Positions 51,022 to 59,476 of a DNA stretch of 64,000 nucleotides are shown one piece after another. Both the position numbers and the translations under genes were made by a program. The notes beneath the pieces are model-generated. The model was given only the letters and a program-made list of their open reading frames with translations. It had not been told where the DNA came from and ran no database searches. This DNA comes from Luteibacter yeojuensis (GTDB lineage Bacteria > Pseudomonadota > Gammaproteobacteria > Xanthomonadales > Rhodanobacteraceae), in NCBI RefSeq assembly GCF_011742875.1, contig NZ_JAAQTL010000001.1, positions 3,100,001-3,164,000 of the forward strand. Reading direction: 5' to 3'. Positions within the stretch are counted from its first letter, which is position 1; each line of letters starts with the position of its first letter.

Positions 51022-53676
51022 ATGACTGACGATCGCGACGCCCGTGCCGACGCGCTGCTCCATGCGGCGAAGGAAGGGCAGCGCCTGAAGATTTTCCTCG
51101 GTGCCGCGCCCGGAGTCGGCAAGACCTACGCGATGCTTTCGGCGGCCCGCGACCTGCGCCGGCAAGGCGTGGATGTGGTGGTGGGACTGGTGGAAACCCA
51201 TGGCAGGGCGGAGACCGCGGCCCTGCTCGAGGGCATCGAGGTTCTTCCGACCCGCACCGTGCGTTACGCGGGGCGCGACTTCCAGGAATTCGACCTGGAC
51301 GCCGCATTGGCCCGCAAGCCGGCCGTGCTCATCGTCGACGAACTGCCGCACACGAATCTGCCGGGCGGCCGTCACACGCGCCGTTGGCAGGATATCGCCG
51401 ACCTTCTCGATGCCGGCATCGAGGTCTACACGGCATTGAACGTGCAGCACCTGGAAAGCCTGAACGACCAGGTGCGCCGCATCACCAACGTGGCCGTGCG
51501 GGAGACCGTTCCCGATGCCTTCCTGGACCGCGCCCGCGACATCGTCCTCGTCGACCTGCCGCCGCGCGAACTGATCGCCCGGCTGAAGCAGGGGAAGGTG
51601 TACGTGCCGGAAACGGCGGCGGTGGCGCTCGATGCGTTCTTCTCGCCCACCAACCTGGCCGCGCTGCGCGAGCTGGCGGTGGAAACGGTCGCCCACCACG
51701 TGGACAGCGACCTGCGCGAGCACATGCTGGCCCGCGGCGGCGCCATGCCGGTGCGGCGCCGTACCCTGGCCGCCATCGATGGCCATGCACAGAGCGAATA
51801 CCTGGTGCGCATGACGCGACGCATCGCCGAGCGGCGCGGCGGTCCATGGAGCGTGGTGTTCGTCGATACGGGGAACATCGACGGCGAACGGCGCGAGCGT
51901 GTCGAGACGGCCATGCGCCTCGCCCGCCGTCTCGGCGGCGAACCGGTGATCCTGCGCGGTCACGCCATCGCCGACGAAATCCTCGCCTGGGCCGATCGCG
52001 AAGGGGTCGGCCAGATCGTGGTGGGCCGTACGCGTGAGCGTCCGATCGCACGCCGCCTCGGGTTTTCGTTGACCCAGCAACTGCTGCGGCGTGGCGCCCA
52101 CCTCGAACTCACGATCGTGGCCACGCCCGCCGAACGCGCGCGCGCGCGTCGCCGCCTCCGTTTCGCCGGTGGCACCGGTACGCGGCAAGAGTACGGTTTC
52201 GCGACGGCGGCAACCGCCGTCGCCATGGGACTCTCGTTCGTCGCGGATCGCTTCCTGTCGGTTGCCAACCTCTCGCTGATCTTCCTTACGGCCGTGCTCG
52301 TCGTGGCCGTGCGCACACGCATGGCCGTGGCCGTGTACACGGCGATCCTCTGCTTCCTCGGCTACAACTTCTTCTTCGCGTCGCCGCGGTACACGCTGGT
52401 CATCGCCAACGCGGACGACGTGCTGGCGGTGACCCTGTTCCTGGTGGCCGCGCTCGTATGCAGCCGCCTCGCCACGCGCCTGGCCGGCCAGGTGCAATCG
52501 CTGCGCGCGGCTCAGGTGCGCGGGCGCGCGCTGGTGGCACTCGGCCAGCAGCTGGCCACCAGCGCCGACGCGGAGGGTATCCGGGCCGCCGGTGCCCGCG
52601 CGCTGGCGCGCGCGCTCGATGCGGAGGTGGCGGTACTGGCGCGGGACGCGGGCGGCGACCTGCGCGTGGTGGCCTCGGTGCCCGAGGCCTTCGCGCTCTC
52701 CGCGCAGGATCTCGCCGCGGCCGACTGGTGCGAGGGCCATGCCGAGCCCGCCGGCCGCTACACGGACACGCTCAACGGCGCTTCCTGCTGGATGCTTCCG
52801 CTCGGCAACGAACAGCATCGCGCCGGCGTCGCCGCGCTTCGTTTTCCGGCGAGGGCGCGCGAGCCCGATGCGGACCACCGCGGCCTGGCCCTCGCCATGA
52901 GCGAAGACATCGCCCAGGCCCTCGAGCGCGCCCGCCTCGCCGTGGAACTGGAAAGCGCCCGCGTGCAGGGCGAAACGGAGCGCCTGCGCAGCGCGCTCCT
53001 GTCGTCGGTGTCGCACGACCTGCGCTCGCCGCTCGCCTCGATGATCGGTTCCGCCGGCACCCTGCTGGACTACGACAGGCAGCTTCCCGAGGACGAGCGG
53101 CGCGACCTGCTGGAGGCCATCCTCGGCGAAGGGCAGCGGCTGGACCGGTACATCCAGAACCTGCTCGACATGACCCGGCTGGGCCACGGCGCGCTGAAAC
53201 TCAACCGCGACTGGGTCGACGCCGGCGAAATCGTCGCCGCCGCGGTGGCGCGCATGCGCAAGCTATTCCCCGAATCGCGCGTGGACATGCAGCTGCCGCG
53301 CGACACCGTGCTTCTCCATGTGCATCCCGCGCTGATCGAACAGGCGCTCTTCAACATCCTCGAGAATGCCGCGCGCTTCTCTCCCCCCAACGAACCGGTG
53401 CGCGTGGTGGTCCGCGGCGAGGCGGACCGCCTGCTGGTCGACGTGATCGACCGGGGCCCCGGCATTCCGGAGGACGAGCGGGAGCGCATCTTCGACATGT
53501 TCCACTCCGTCGCGCGGGGCGATCGCGGCAAACAGGGCACGGGTCTCGGGCTGGCCATCTGCCGCGGCATGATCGGCGCCCATGGCGGTAGCGTGGAGGC
53601 CTTGCCCAATGCGGGCGGTGGGACCACCATCCGCGTGTCGCTGCCCTTGCCGGCGCCACCCGACGAGACCCCATGA
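51022..53676 (+). CDS. kdpD: Osmosensitive K+ channel histidine kinase KdpD
   Basis: The protein has 884 residues. The N-terminal KdpD domain has a Walker A GAAPGVGKT (about 27-35) and VDELPHTNLPG. A universal-stress-like domain, four membrane helices (about 395-490), a GAF-like region and the kinase follow, with phosphoacceptor His665 (SVSHDLRSPLASMIG) and the ATPase boxes NILENAARFSPP and GTGLGLAICRG. It senses K+ limitation. The stop overlaps the kdpE start. The ATG at 51022 is preferred over upstream codons inside the repeat. Confidence 0.96.
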   Translation: MTDDRDARADALLHAAKEGQRLKIFLGAAPGVGKTYAMLSAARDLRRQGVDVVVGLVETHGRAETAALLEGIEVLPTRTVRYAGRDFQEFDLDAALARKPAVLIVDELPHTNLPGGRHTRRWQDIADLLDAGIEVYTALNVQHLESLNDQVRRITNVAVRETVPDAFLDRARDIVLVDLPPRELIARLKQGKVYVPETAAVALDAFFSPTNLAALRELAVETVAHHVDSDLREHMLARGGAMPVRRRTLAAIDGHAQSEYLVRMTRRIAERRGGPWSVVFVDTGNIDGERRERVETAMRLARRLGGEPVILRGHAIADEILAWADREGVGQIVVGRTRERPIARRLGFSLTQQLLRRGAHLELTIVATPAERARARRRLRFAGGTGTRQEYGFATAATAVAMGLSFVADRFLSVANLSLIFLTAVLVVAVRTRMAVAVYTAILCFLGYNFFFASPRYTLVIANADDVLAVTLFLVAALVCSRLATRLAGQVQSLRAAQVRGRALVALGQQLATSADAEGIRAAGARALARALDAEVAVLARDAGGDLRVVASVPEAFALSAQDLAAADWCEGHAEPAGRYTDTLNGASCWMLPLGNEQHRAGVAALRFPARAREPDADHRGLALAMSEDIAQALERARLAVELESARVQGETERLRSALLSSVSHDLRSPLASMIGSAGTLLDYDRQLPEDERRDLLEAILGEGQRLDRYIQNLLDMTRLGHGALKLNRDWVDAGEIVAAAVARMRKLFPESRVDMQLPRDTVLLHVHPALIEQALFNILENAARFSPPNEPVRVVVRGEADRLLVDVIDRGPGIPEDERERIFDMFHSVARGDRGKQGTGLGLAICRGMIGAHGGSVEALPNAGGGTTIRVSLPLPAPPDETP

Positions 53677-54371
53677 ATGCCACCGCTCCGCGCGTGCTGG
53701 TGATCGACGACGAAGTCCAGATCCGCCGTTTCCTCGACATCGGCCTGCGTGCCGAGGGCTATCAGGTGATCCTCGCCTCCACCGGGCAGGAGGGCCTGGG
53801 CCTCGCCGCCACCCGTTCGCCCGACGTGGTCATCCTCGATATCGGCCTGCCGGACATGGAAGGCCACGACGTGCTGCGCGAACTGCGTGCGTGGAGCGAG
53901 GTGCCGGTGCTGATGCTTTCGGTGCGGGATGCGGAAAGCGAAAAGGTGAAGGCACTGGATCGCGGCGCGAACGATTACGTCACCAAGCCGTTCGGTATCC
54001 AGGAACTCATGGCGCGCCTGCGCGTGCTGCTGCGCTCGGGCGCGAAGGCGGGCGACGCCGAGGCATCGTTGCGCTACGACGACGGCACGCTGTCGATCGA
54101 CATCGCGCGCCGCGAGGTATGCCTCGACGGCCAGGCCGTGGCGCTCACGCGCAAGGAATTCGCGGTGCTGTCGCTGCTCGTGCGTCATCCCGGCCGCGTG
54201 GTCGGGCAGCAACAGATCCTGCGCGACGTCTGGGGCGCGACGCATACGCAGGACACGCACTACCTTCGCATCGTCATGGGGAAGCTCCGGCAGAAGCTCG
54301 GCGACGACCCCTCGTCTCCGCGTTGGCTCAAAACGGAGCCGGGCGTGGGCTATCGTTTTCCCGCGGCGTGA
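53673..54371 (+). CDS. kdpE: Response regulator KdpE
   Basis: The protein has 232 residues. The receiver has Asp56 (VVILDIGLPD) and Lys in YVTKPFG. The OmpR-type winged helix follows (EFAVLSLLVRHPGRVVGQQQILRDVWG, HYLRIVMGKLRQKL). It is the DNA-binding partner of KdpD and activates kdpFABC at low potassium. The ATG overlaps the kdpD stop. Confidence 0.95.
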   Translation: MNATAPRVLVIDDEVQIRRFLDIGLRAEGYQVILASTGQEGLGLAATRSPDVVILDIGLPDMEGHDVLRELRAWSEVPVLMLSVRDAESEKVKALDRGANDYVTKPFGIQELMARLRVLLRSGAKAGDAEASLRYDDGTLSIDIARREVCLDGQAVALTRKEFAVLSLLVRHPGRVVGQQQILRDVWGATHTQDTHYLRIVMGKLRQKLGDDPSSPRWLKTEPGVGYRFPAA

Positions 54372-54537
54372 TCGCGACGCAAACGTTTTCGTCTCTCACG
54401 CCGGCTTCATCCCGTCGCGCGAGCGCGTGATCGCCGTCACAACCCGGCCATCGCGCCCGATTTCTAAGACAAGTCCGATTCCCTTCGTCGATCCGCTGCC
54501 GCAGCCTCGCGCGCCTCATTCGAAGAAGGAGAACCGC

Positions 54538-54894
54538 GTGGTCCGACTGTCGTCCATCATCATCGCCGTCGTATCCCTTTCCGCGGGGGCCGTGAAGGCA
54601 CCCTTCCCGCGGGCCGCGATGTCGTGCGCCGACGAACGCTTCGTCGCGGGCGAGCGCATCCTGCCGTCGTACGACGAGGCCTTCCTGCAGTGCCGCGAGG
54701 AAGAGCGCTGGATGACCCATCCGGAGACGGGAGACTTCGAAATGGAGCGCGCCTGCTACGAGGTGAACGCGCCGGGCGCCCACGGCGAATGGCAATACGG
54801 CCGCATCGCGATGGACGTCGTCGAACGCCACAGCGGCGATGCTTACACCTTCGAAACCCTGTGGATGTGCAAACCGTTGCGGGAGCCGCTATAG
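54538..54894 (+). CDS. Small secreted four-cysteine protein ending inside a palindromic repeat
   Basis: The protein has 118 residues. A short hydrophobic leader (RLSSIIIAVVSLSAGAVKA) is followed by an acidic region with four cysteines (MSCADERF, LQCREEERW, RACYEV, WMCKP), likely two disulfides. The GTG start has GAAGGAGA upstream. The last codons, REPL and stop, are encoded by the arm of REPIN copy 9, so the original C-terminus may have been replaced. Family unknown. Confidence 0.7.
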   Translation: MVRLSSIIIAVVSLSAGAVKAPFPRAAMSCADERFVAGERILPSYDEAFLQCREEERWMTHPETGDFEMERACYEVNAPGAHGEWQYGRIAMDVVERHSGDAYTFETLWMCKPLREPL

Positions 54895-54963
54895 CGGCGA
54901 GGGGAATCGGCCGCGCCGCCTCATCGCTGCGTGGGCTTCTCGCCGCTATAGCGGCTCCTACAA
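54878..54963. repeat. REPIN-like palindromic repeat, copy 9
   Basis: TGCGGGAGCCGCTATAGCGG and inverted CCGCTATAGCGGCTCCTACA flank a forward-orientation spacer. Its left arm overlaps the 3' end of the small secreted protein gene and provides its TAG stop. It lies between convergent genes. Confidence 0.92.
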
Positions 54964-54969
54964 CGCAAG

Positions 54970-55761
54970 TCACAACGCAATGGCCTGCCTGGCGAGGTAA
55001 CGCCCGGGCGAATCGCCGAAGGCCTTGCGGAACATCGCCACGAAGGCGCTGGGCGAGGCGTAGCCGAGCGCGTCCGCCACGACCGAGACCGGCTCGCCCT
55101 CCGCCAGCCGTTCCAGCGCGCAGGTGAGGCGCGCCTGCTGCCGCCATTGCGCCACGCTGCATTGCGTTTCCTGGCGGAACAGGCGGGTGAGGGTACGCAC
55201 GGACATGCCGGCCCAGCTCGCCCATTCCTCGATGCCGCGGGTGTCGTCGGGCCGTTCGAACATCGCCATCGCGATACGGCGCAGGCGGCGGTCGACCGGC
55301 ATGGGCAGGTGCAGCTGTTCGACCGGCGCGCGGCGCATCTCGTCGAGCAGCACCGCGAGCAGGCGCTCCTTCTCCGGTTCGCTTTCGGCATCCGGCGGCC
55401 AGCTCGCCGCACGTTTCACGATCGCGCGGAAGAGATCGTTCACGCCAACGACGCAGGGGCGGTCGGGCAACCCCGCCACCGCGCACGGCGCGATGAACAC
55501 GCCCCATGCGTGGATGGGGCCGGCGATGCTGACGGTGTGCATCTCGCCCGGCGGCATCCAGCCGGCGCGGTGCGGCGGAAGGAGCCACGAGCCGTGCTCC
55601 GTACGGCTGATCACCAGGCCCCGCTCGACATAGAAGAACTGCCCGCGTACGTGTCTGTGCCAGCCGGTTTCTTCCAGGGGAATCTCCCCCTTCGCCTCGT
55701 AGGCAACCAGCGGCGGACCGTCGGCGCTCTCGAGGAATGCATGTAGGACATCATCCAGCAT
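54970..55761 (-). CDS. AraC-family transcriptional regulator
   Basis: The protein has 263 residues. An N-terminal cupin-like region (WHRHVRGQFFYVERGLVISRTEHGSWLLPPHRAGWMPPGEMHTV) is followed by two C-terminal helix-turn-helix motifs (EEWASWAGMSVRTLTRLFRQET and VSVVADALGYASPSAFVAMFRKAFGDSPGRYL). The length and cupin pattern fit the NimR/YdeO-type subgroup. Divergent from a small unknown gene. Paired inverted repeats lie between them. Confidence 0.92.
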   Translation of the reverse strand: MLDDVLHAFLESADGPPLVAYEAKGEIPLEETGWHRHVRGQFFYVERGLVISRTEHGSWLLPPHRAGWMPPGEMHTVSIAGPIHAWGVFIAPCAVAGLPDRPCVVGVNDLFRAIVKRAASWPPDAESEPEKERLLAVLLDEMRRAPVEQLHLPMPVDRRLRRIAMAMFERPDDTRGIEEWASWAGMSVRTLTRLFRQETQCSVAQWRQQARLTCALERLAEGEPVSVVADALGYASPSAFVAMFRKAFGDSPGRYLARQAIAL

Positions 55762-55807
55762 TTTGGCCGTTTCTCGACATAAGTTGGCCGAGTGACGATA
55801 TCAGGCC

Positions 55808-55848
55808 GTTAGCTTCCATGGCTAACATTTGCACTCCCAAACAAATGT
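55808..55848. promoter_or_regulatory. Two adjacent inverted repeats between the AraC regulator and a small gene
   Basis: GTTAGC-N7-GCTAAC (55808-55826) and ACATTTG-N10-CAAATGT (55825-55848) are nested back to back in the divergent spacer. Either could be a regulator site; the second is a perfect 7-base inverted repeat. Binding protein unproven. Confidence 0.45.
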
Positions 55849-55903
55849 CCCCGCCGTGGCGAGCCACTGCCGCGACAGGGACTCCGACGCCGGAGATTTC
55901 CCC

Positions 55904-56161
55904 ATGATCCGTCTCGTCACCAGCGACTACAGCGACCTCGATGGAGGCCAGGAGGCGGGTCACGCCCTGGTCACCTTCGTCGCCTGCGCCCACGCGATGC
56001 TCGATCCGGTCACCCCGGAAGAGCGGGTGAGAACCCTTGAACACCGCCTGCTGGCACAGTTGCCCACCCTTCGCGCCCTGGGCGTGTTCGACCTGTTCGC
56101 GGTTCGCGATCCGGCCCTCGCCGCCCTGCTGGCCGACGAAAACGAACCGTCCATGACGTGA
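55904..56161 (+). CDS. Small protein of unknown function
   Basis: The protein has 85 residues, acidic and Leu/Ala-rich, with MIRLVTSDYSDLDGGQEAGHALVTFVACAHAMLDP then RVRTLEHRLLAQLPTLRALGVFDLF. No signal peptide or membrane helix is obvious. The start is set by CGGAGA before the ATG. Divergent from the AraC regulator and 61 bases before the MarR gene. I recognise no family. Confidence 0.65.
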   Translation: MIRLVTSDYSDLDGGQEAGHALVTFVACAHAMLDPVTPEERVRTLEHRLLAQLPTLRALGVFDLFAVRDPALAALLADENEPSMT

Positions 56162-56187
56162 AAATATCTGCCGCACGCATATTTGCC

Positions 56188-56216
56188 TTGACAACTATAA
56201 TGCGGGCAATAGAATA
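56188..56216 (+). promoter_or_regulatory. Sigma-70-like promoter for the marR gene, overlapping a TATAAT
   Basis: TTGACA (56188-56193), 17 bases, then AGAATA (56211-56216); the ATG at 56223 would be at or within one base of the start of transcription. A perfect TATAAT also lies at 56196-56201. The flanks GCATATTTGCC and GGGCAATAGAATATGC form an imperfect inverted repeat, a plausible MarR operator. Confidence 0.55.
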
Positions 56217-56222
56217 TGCGTC

Positions 56223-56681
56223 ATGAACCCGAACGTTTGCCCAACCCCTGACGGCCGCGACAGCCTCGGCGCCCTTATCGGCATGGTCCGTAGCGAAATC
56301 GTGCGTGCCATCGAGAGCGACCTCGCCGCCCAGGGAGCCGACCTCAAGTTCACGCAGTTCCATGTGCTCAAGCGGCTGGCCATATTCGGACCGATGTCGG
56401 CCACGGAACTGGCCCGTGCCGTCGACCTGGACGGGGGTGCCATGACCCGCCAGCTCGATCAGCTCGAGACCAAGGGCTACCTGCGCCGGCAGCCGCACGA
56501 ACAGGATCGCCGCGCGCTGCGCATCGAACTGACCGAGGCCGGGGAGGCGCTCTGGCGTCACCTCCACGAAAGCAATGTCGCGACGCTGGAGCGTGCGCAA
56601 CGCAGCCTGTCCGCCGAGGAACGCGAGCAGCTGCATGATTACCTGGGGCGCGTACTCACCGCGCTCCGCGACAAAGACTGA
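56223..56681 (+). CDS. MarR-family transcriptional regulator
   Basis: The protein has 152 residues. A winged-helix DNA-binding core (FTQFHVLKRLAIFGPMSATELARAVDLDGGAMTRQLDQLETKGYLRRQPHEQDRRALRIELTEAG) carries the DRR wing. It lies 23 bases before an efflux operon and probably represses it and itself, releasing when a drug-like ligand binds. No ribosome binding site is visible before the ATG. Confidence 0.93.
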   Translation: MNPNVCPTPDGRDSLGALIGMVRSEIVRAIESDLAAQGADLKFTQFHVLKRLAIFGPMSATELARAVDLDGGAMTRQLDQLETKGYLRRQPHEQDRRALRIELTEAGEALWRHLHESNVATLERAQRSLSAEEREQLHDYLGRVLTALRDKD

Positions 56682-56704
56682 CTTTACCGTCGAGGCAAAA
56701 ACTC

Positions 56705-58165
56705 ATGCGTCTGCACACTCTCGTGGCGGCCGTCGGGGCCGCGTTGATCCTTTCCGGCTGCGTCACCAGCCGTGGACTGGAGCCGCAGGGCCAGCTCGCC
56801 GATCCGGCCACCCTTCACGCCGAACGCAGCCTGGCGAAAGCCCAGGTGTCGCCGGCCAACTGGCCCGCGGCGGACTGGTGGACGGGTCTTGGCGACGGCC
56901 AGCTTTCCTCCCTGATCGAGGAAGCGCTGAAGAACAATCCCGACCTTGCCTCCGTGGATGCGCGCGTGCGCCAGGCCGAAGCGCAGAGCGGCGCCGCCGA
57001 TGCCGCGCGCGGCCCCACCCTGTCCGTGGGCGGCGGCGTCGCCGGCGCGCACCTGCCCGGCACGCTGTTCCCCGCGCCCCTGGGTAACCACTTCGGTTGG
57101 ACGAAGTACGGCTACGGCGACTTCAACTGGGACTTCGACCTGTGGGGTGGCAAGCGCGCCGCGTGGGAAGCCGCGGTGGGCGCGCAGCGTGCCAGCGAGA
57201 TCGATGCGCGCGCCGCGCGCATCGAACTGTCGACCAACGTGGCCCGTGCCTATGTGCAGTTGGGCTACGCGTTCACCCAGCAGGACGTGGCGAAGGCCGA
57301 ACTGGAGCGCAGCATCGCCTCGCGCGATCTGACCCACCAGCGCGTCGCCGCCGGCGTGGACAACCAGATCCAGGCGAAGCAGGCCGATACCGAGGTGGCG
57401 TCGGCGGAACGCGAGATGGCCGTGGCGCAGCGTGCCATCGACGCCTCGCGCAGCGCACTGAGCGTGCTGCTCGGCAAGGGACCGGATCGCGGCCTCGATA
57501 TCGCGCGCCCCGCCGTGCTCTCGCCCTCGGCCGTGGCCGTGCCGGCGAACCTGCCCGCCGACCTCCTGGGCCATCGCGCCGACCTCGTCGCCGCGCGCTG
57601 GCGCGTGGAAGCCGCGTCGAAGGACATCGCCGCTGCGAAGACGGCGTTCCTGCCCAACGTGAGCCTCGGCATCCTCGCCGCGCAGGTCGCGGGCGGCTCC
57701 GAGAACCTGTTCTCCTCGCGCGCCCGCTTCTGGCAGGTGCTGCCGGCGGTGAGCCTGCCGATCTTCGACGGCGGGCGGCTGCGCGCGAACCTCGCCGGCA
57801 AGGATGCCGACTACGACATGGCCGTCGCGCAGTACAACAAGATCCTCGTCGGCGCGCTCAACGAGGTGGCCGACGATCTTTCCGGGCTCGATTCGCTGGG
57901 CACGCAGATCCAGGCGCAGCAGCGCGCGAGGGATGCGGCGCAGCAGGCCTTCGACCTGTCGCAGCAGCGCTACAAGGCCGGTGTCGGCAGCTACCTCGAA
58001 TCGCTCGTGGTGCGCCAGCAACTGCTCCAGGCCGAACAGCGCATGGCCGCGCTGCGCGCGCAGCAGGTCGACACCTCCGTCCAACTCATCCAGGCGCTCG
58101 GTGGCGGGTTCCGCCCCGAGGCAGGCGACCAGCCGGTCGCCGCCGCCACGCCGGCGACCCACTAA
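56705..58165 (+). CDS. Efflux outer-membrane factor (NodT-type lipoprotein)
   Basis: The protein has 486 residues. The lipoprotein signal ends at LILSGC (Cys about 19). Two outer-membrane efflux (OEP) repeats follow, with FDLWGGKRAAWEAAVGAQRAS and PIFDGGRLRANLAGKDADYDMAVAQYNKI. It is the outer-membrane channel of a tripartite pump whose other parts are the next two genes. GAGG precedes the ATG. Confidence 0.93.
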   Translation: MRLHTLVAAVGAALILSGCVTSRGLEPQGQLADPATLHAERSLAKAQVSPANWPAADWWTGLGDGQLSSLIEEALKNNPDLASVDARVRQAEAQSGAADAARGPTLSVGGGVAGAHLPGTLFPAPLGNHFGWTKYGYGDFNWDFDLWGGKRAAWEAAVGAQRASEIDARAARIELSTNVARAYVQLGYAFTQQDVAKAELERSIASRDLTHQRVAAGVDNQIQAKQADTEVASAEREMAVAQRAIDASRSALSVLLGKGPDRGLDIARPAVLSPSAVAVPANLPADLLGHRADLVAARWRVEAASKDIAAAKTAFLPNVSLGILAAQVAGGSENLFSSRARFWQVLPAVSLPIFDGGRLRANLAGKDADYDMAVAQYNKILVGALNEVADDLSGLDSLGTQIQAQQRARDAAQQAFDLSQQRYKAGVGSYLESLVVRQQLLQAEQRMAALRAQQVDTSVQLIQALGGGFRPEAGDQPVAAATPATH

Positions 58166-58189
58166 GAAAACGTCCCGAGGCAGCTAACG

Positions 58190-59401
58190 ATGTCCCCAGA
58201 AACCACCGCCCCCGCCGGCGCCGTCGTGGCGCCGCCGCCGAAGAGCCGCCGCGGCCTCTTCCTCAAGCTCCTTGTCATCGTCCTCATCCTGGCCGCGATC
58301 GGCTGGACGGTGTGGTATTTCGTCGACGGCCGCTGGTATGAGGATACCGACGACGCCTACGTCAACGGCAACGTCGTGCAGATCACACCGCAGATCGCCG
58401 CCACCGTGCTGTCGATCACGGCCGACGACGGCGACCTCGTGCACAAGGGCGACGTGCTGGTGAAGCTGGACGACAGCGACGCCCAGATCGCCCTGCTGAG
58501 CGCGCGCGCCGAACTCGCCAACACCGTGCGCCGCGTGCGTGGCCTGTACAACAACGTCAGTTCCGCCCAGGCCGACGTGGCGGTGCGCCAGACGGCCGTG
58601 GATCGTGCCCGCGCCGACTACAACCGGCGCCGCGACCTGGCGAAGTCGGGTGCGATCTCCTCGGAAGAACTGTCGCACGCGCTCGATGCGCTCACCTCGG
58701 CGGAAAGCAGCCTCGCATCGGCCAAGCAGTCCTACAGCACCAGCAAGGTGCTGGTCGACGATACCGTGGTGGCCTCGCATCCCGATGTGCGCGCCGCCGC
58801 CGCGAAGCTGCGCTCGGCCATCCTCGACGAGGCGCGCACGGTCATCCTCGCGCCGGTGGACGGCTACGTCGCCAAGCGCACCGTGCAGCTCGGCCAGCGC
58901 GTGCAGCCGGGTGCCGCCCTGATGGCCGTGGTGCCGCTCCACGAGGTGTGGATCGACGCCAACTTCAAGGAAACCCAGCTCACCCACATGCGCATCGGCC
59001 AGCCGGTGGACGTCACTGCCGACATCTACGGGGGCGACGTGGTCTACAAGGCAAAGATCCGCAGCCTCGGCGTGGGCAGCGGCAGCGCGTTCTCGCTGCT
59101 TCCCGCGCAGAACGCCACGGGCAACTGGATCAAGATCGTGCAGCGCGTGCCGGTGCGGGTCGTCTTCACCGATCCGAAGCAGCTCGACGAAAAGCCGCTG
59201 CGCCTCGGCCTGTCGACCAAGGTGACGGTGTCGCTGCACGACCAGGGCGGTCCGCTGCTCGCCCAACAGGCACCGACCAAGCCGGAGTTCGCGACCGATG
59301 TCTACGACCGCCGCCTCGCGGGCGCGGACGAGGAAATCGCGCGCGTCATCCACGAGAACGCCTCGGCCGGCGAAGGCGAAAAGGAAAAGGCGCCGAAGTA
59401 A
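58190..59401 (+). CDS. emrA: HlyD/EmrA-type membrane fusion protein
   Basis: The protein has 403 residues. One N-terminal membrane helix (about 24-42) leads to YEDTDDAYVNGNVVQITPQIAATVLSITADDGDLVHKGDVLVKLD, the biotinyl-lipoyl half, then a long coiled-coil hairpin and the barrel with VDGYVAKRTVQLGQRVQPGAALMAVVPLHEVWIDANFKETQL. It links EmrB to the outer-membrane factor. The C-terminal tail is charged (EGEKEKAPK). Confidence 0.93.
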   Translation: MSPETTAPAGAVVAPPPKSRRGLFLKLLVIVLILAAIGWTVWYFVDGRWYEDTDDAYVNGNVVQITPQIAATVLSITADDGDLVHKGDVLVKLDDSDAQIALLSARAELANTVRRVRGLYNNVSSAQADVAVRQTAVDRARADYNRRRDLAKSGAISSEELSHALDALTSAESSLASAKQSYSTSKVLVDDTVVASHPDVRAAAAKLRSAILDEARTVILAPVDGYVAKRTVQLGQRVQPGAALMAVVPLHEVWIDANFKETQLTHMRIGQPVDVTADIYGGDVVYKAKIRSLGVGSGSAFSLLPAQNATGNWIKIVQRVPVRVVFTDPKQLDEKPLRLGLSTKVTVSLHDQGGPLLAQQAPTKPEFATDVYDRRLAGADEEIARVIHENASAGEGEKEKAPK

Positions 59402-59408
59402 GCGCCGC

Positions 59409-59435
59409 GGCGGGCATGGCCACAGCATGCCCGCC
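59409..59435. terminator. Strong hairpin between emrA and emrB
   Basis: GGCGGGCATG and CATGCCCGCC form a perfect 10-pair stem around a 7-base loop, eight bases after the emrA stop. There is no T-run after it, so it more likely shapes mRNA stability or attenuates than terminates fully. Confidence 0.45.
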
Positions 59436-59476
59436 CTCCCTTCGTCCGCACCGTCCTCCAACGATCAGGTTTATCC

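Noticed and set aside
45399..54391. GCAAACGTTACG (45401) and GCAAACGTTTTCG (54379) as further LacI operators
   Set aside because: They share only the AAACGTT core with the operators of the sugar locus and flank the kdp operon, which has its own KdpDE control. Chance is the simpler reading.
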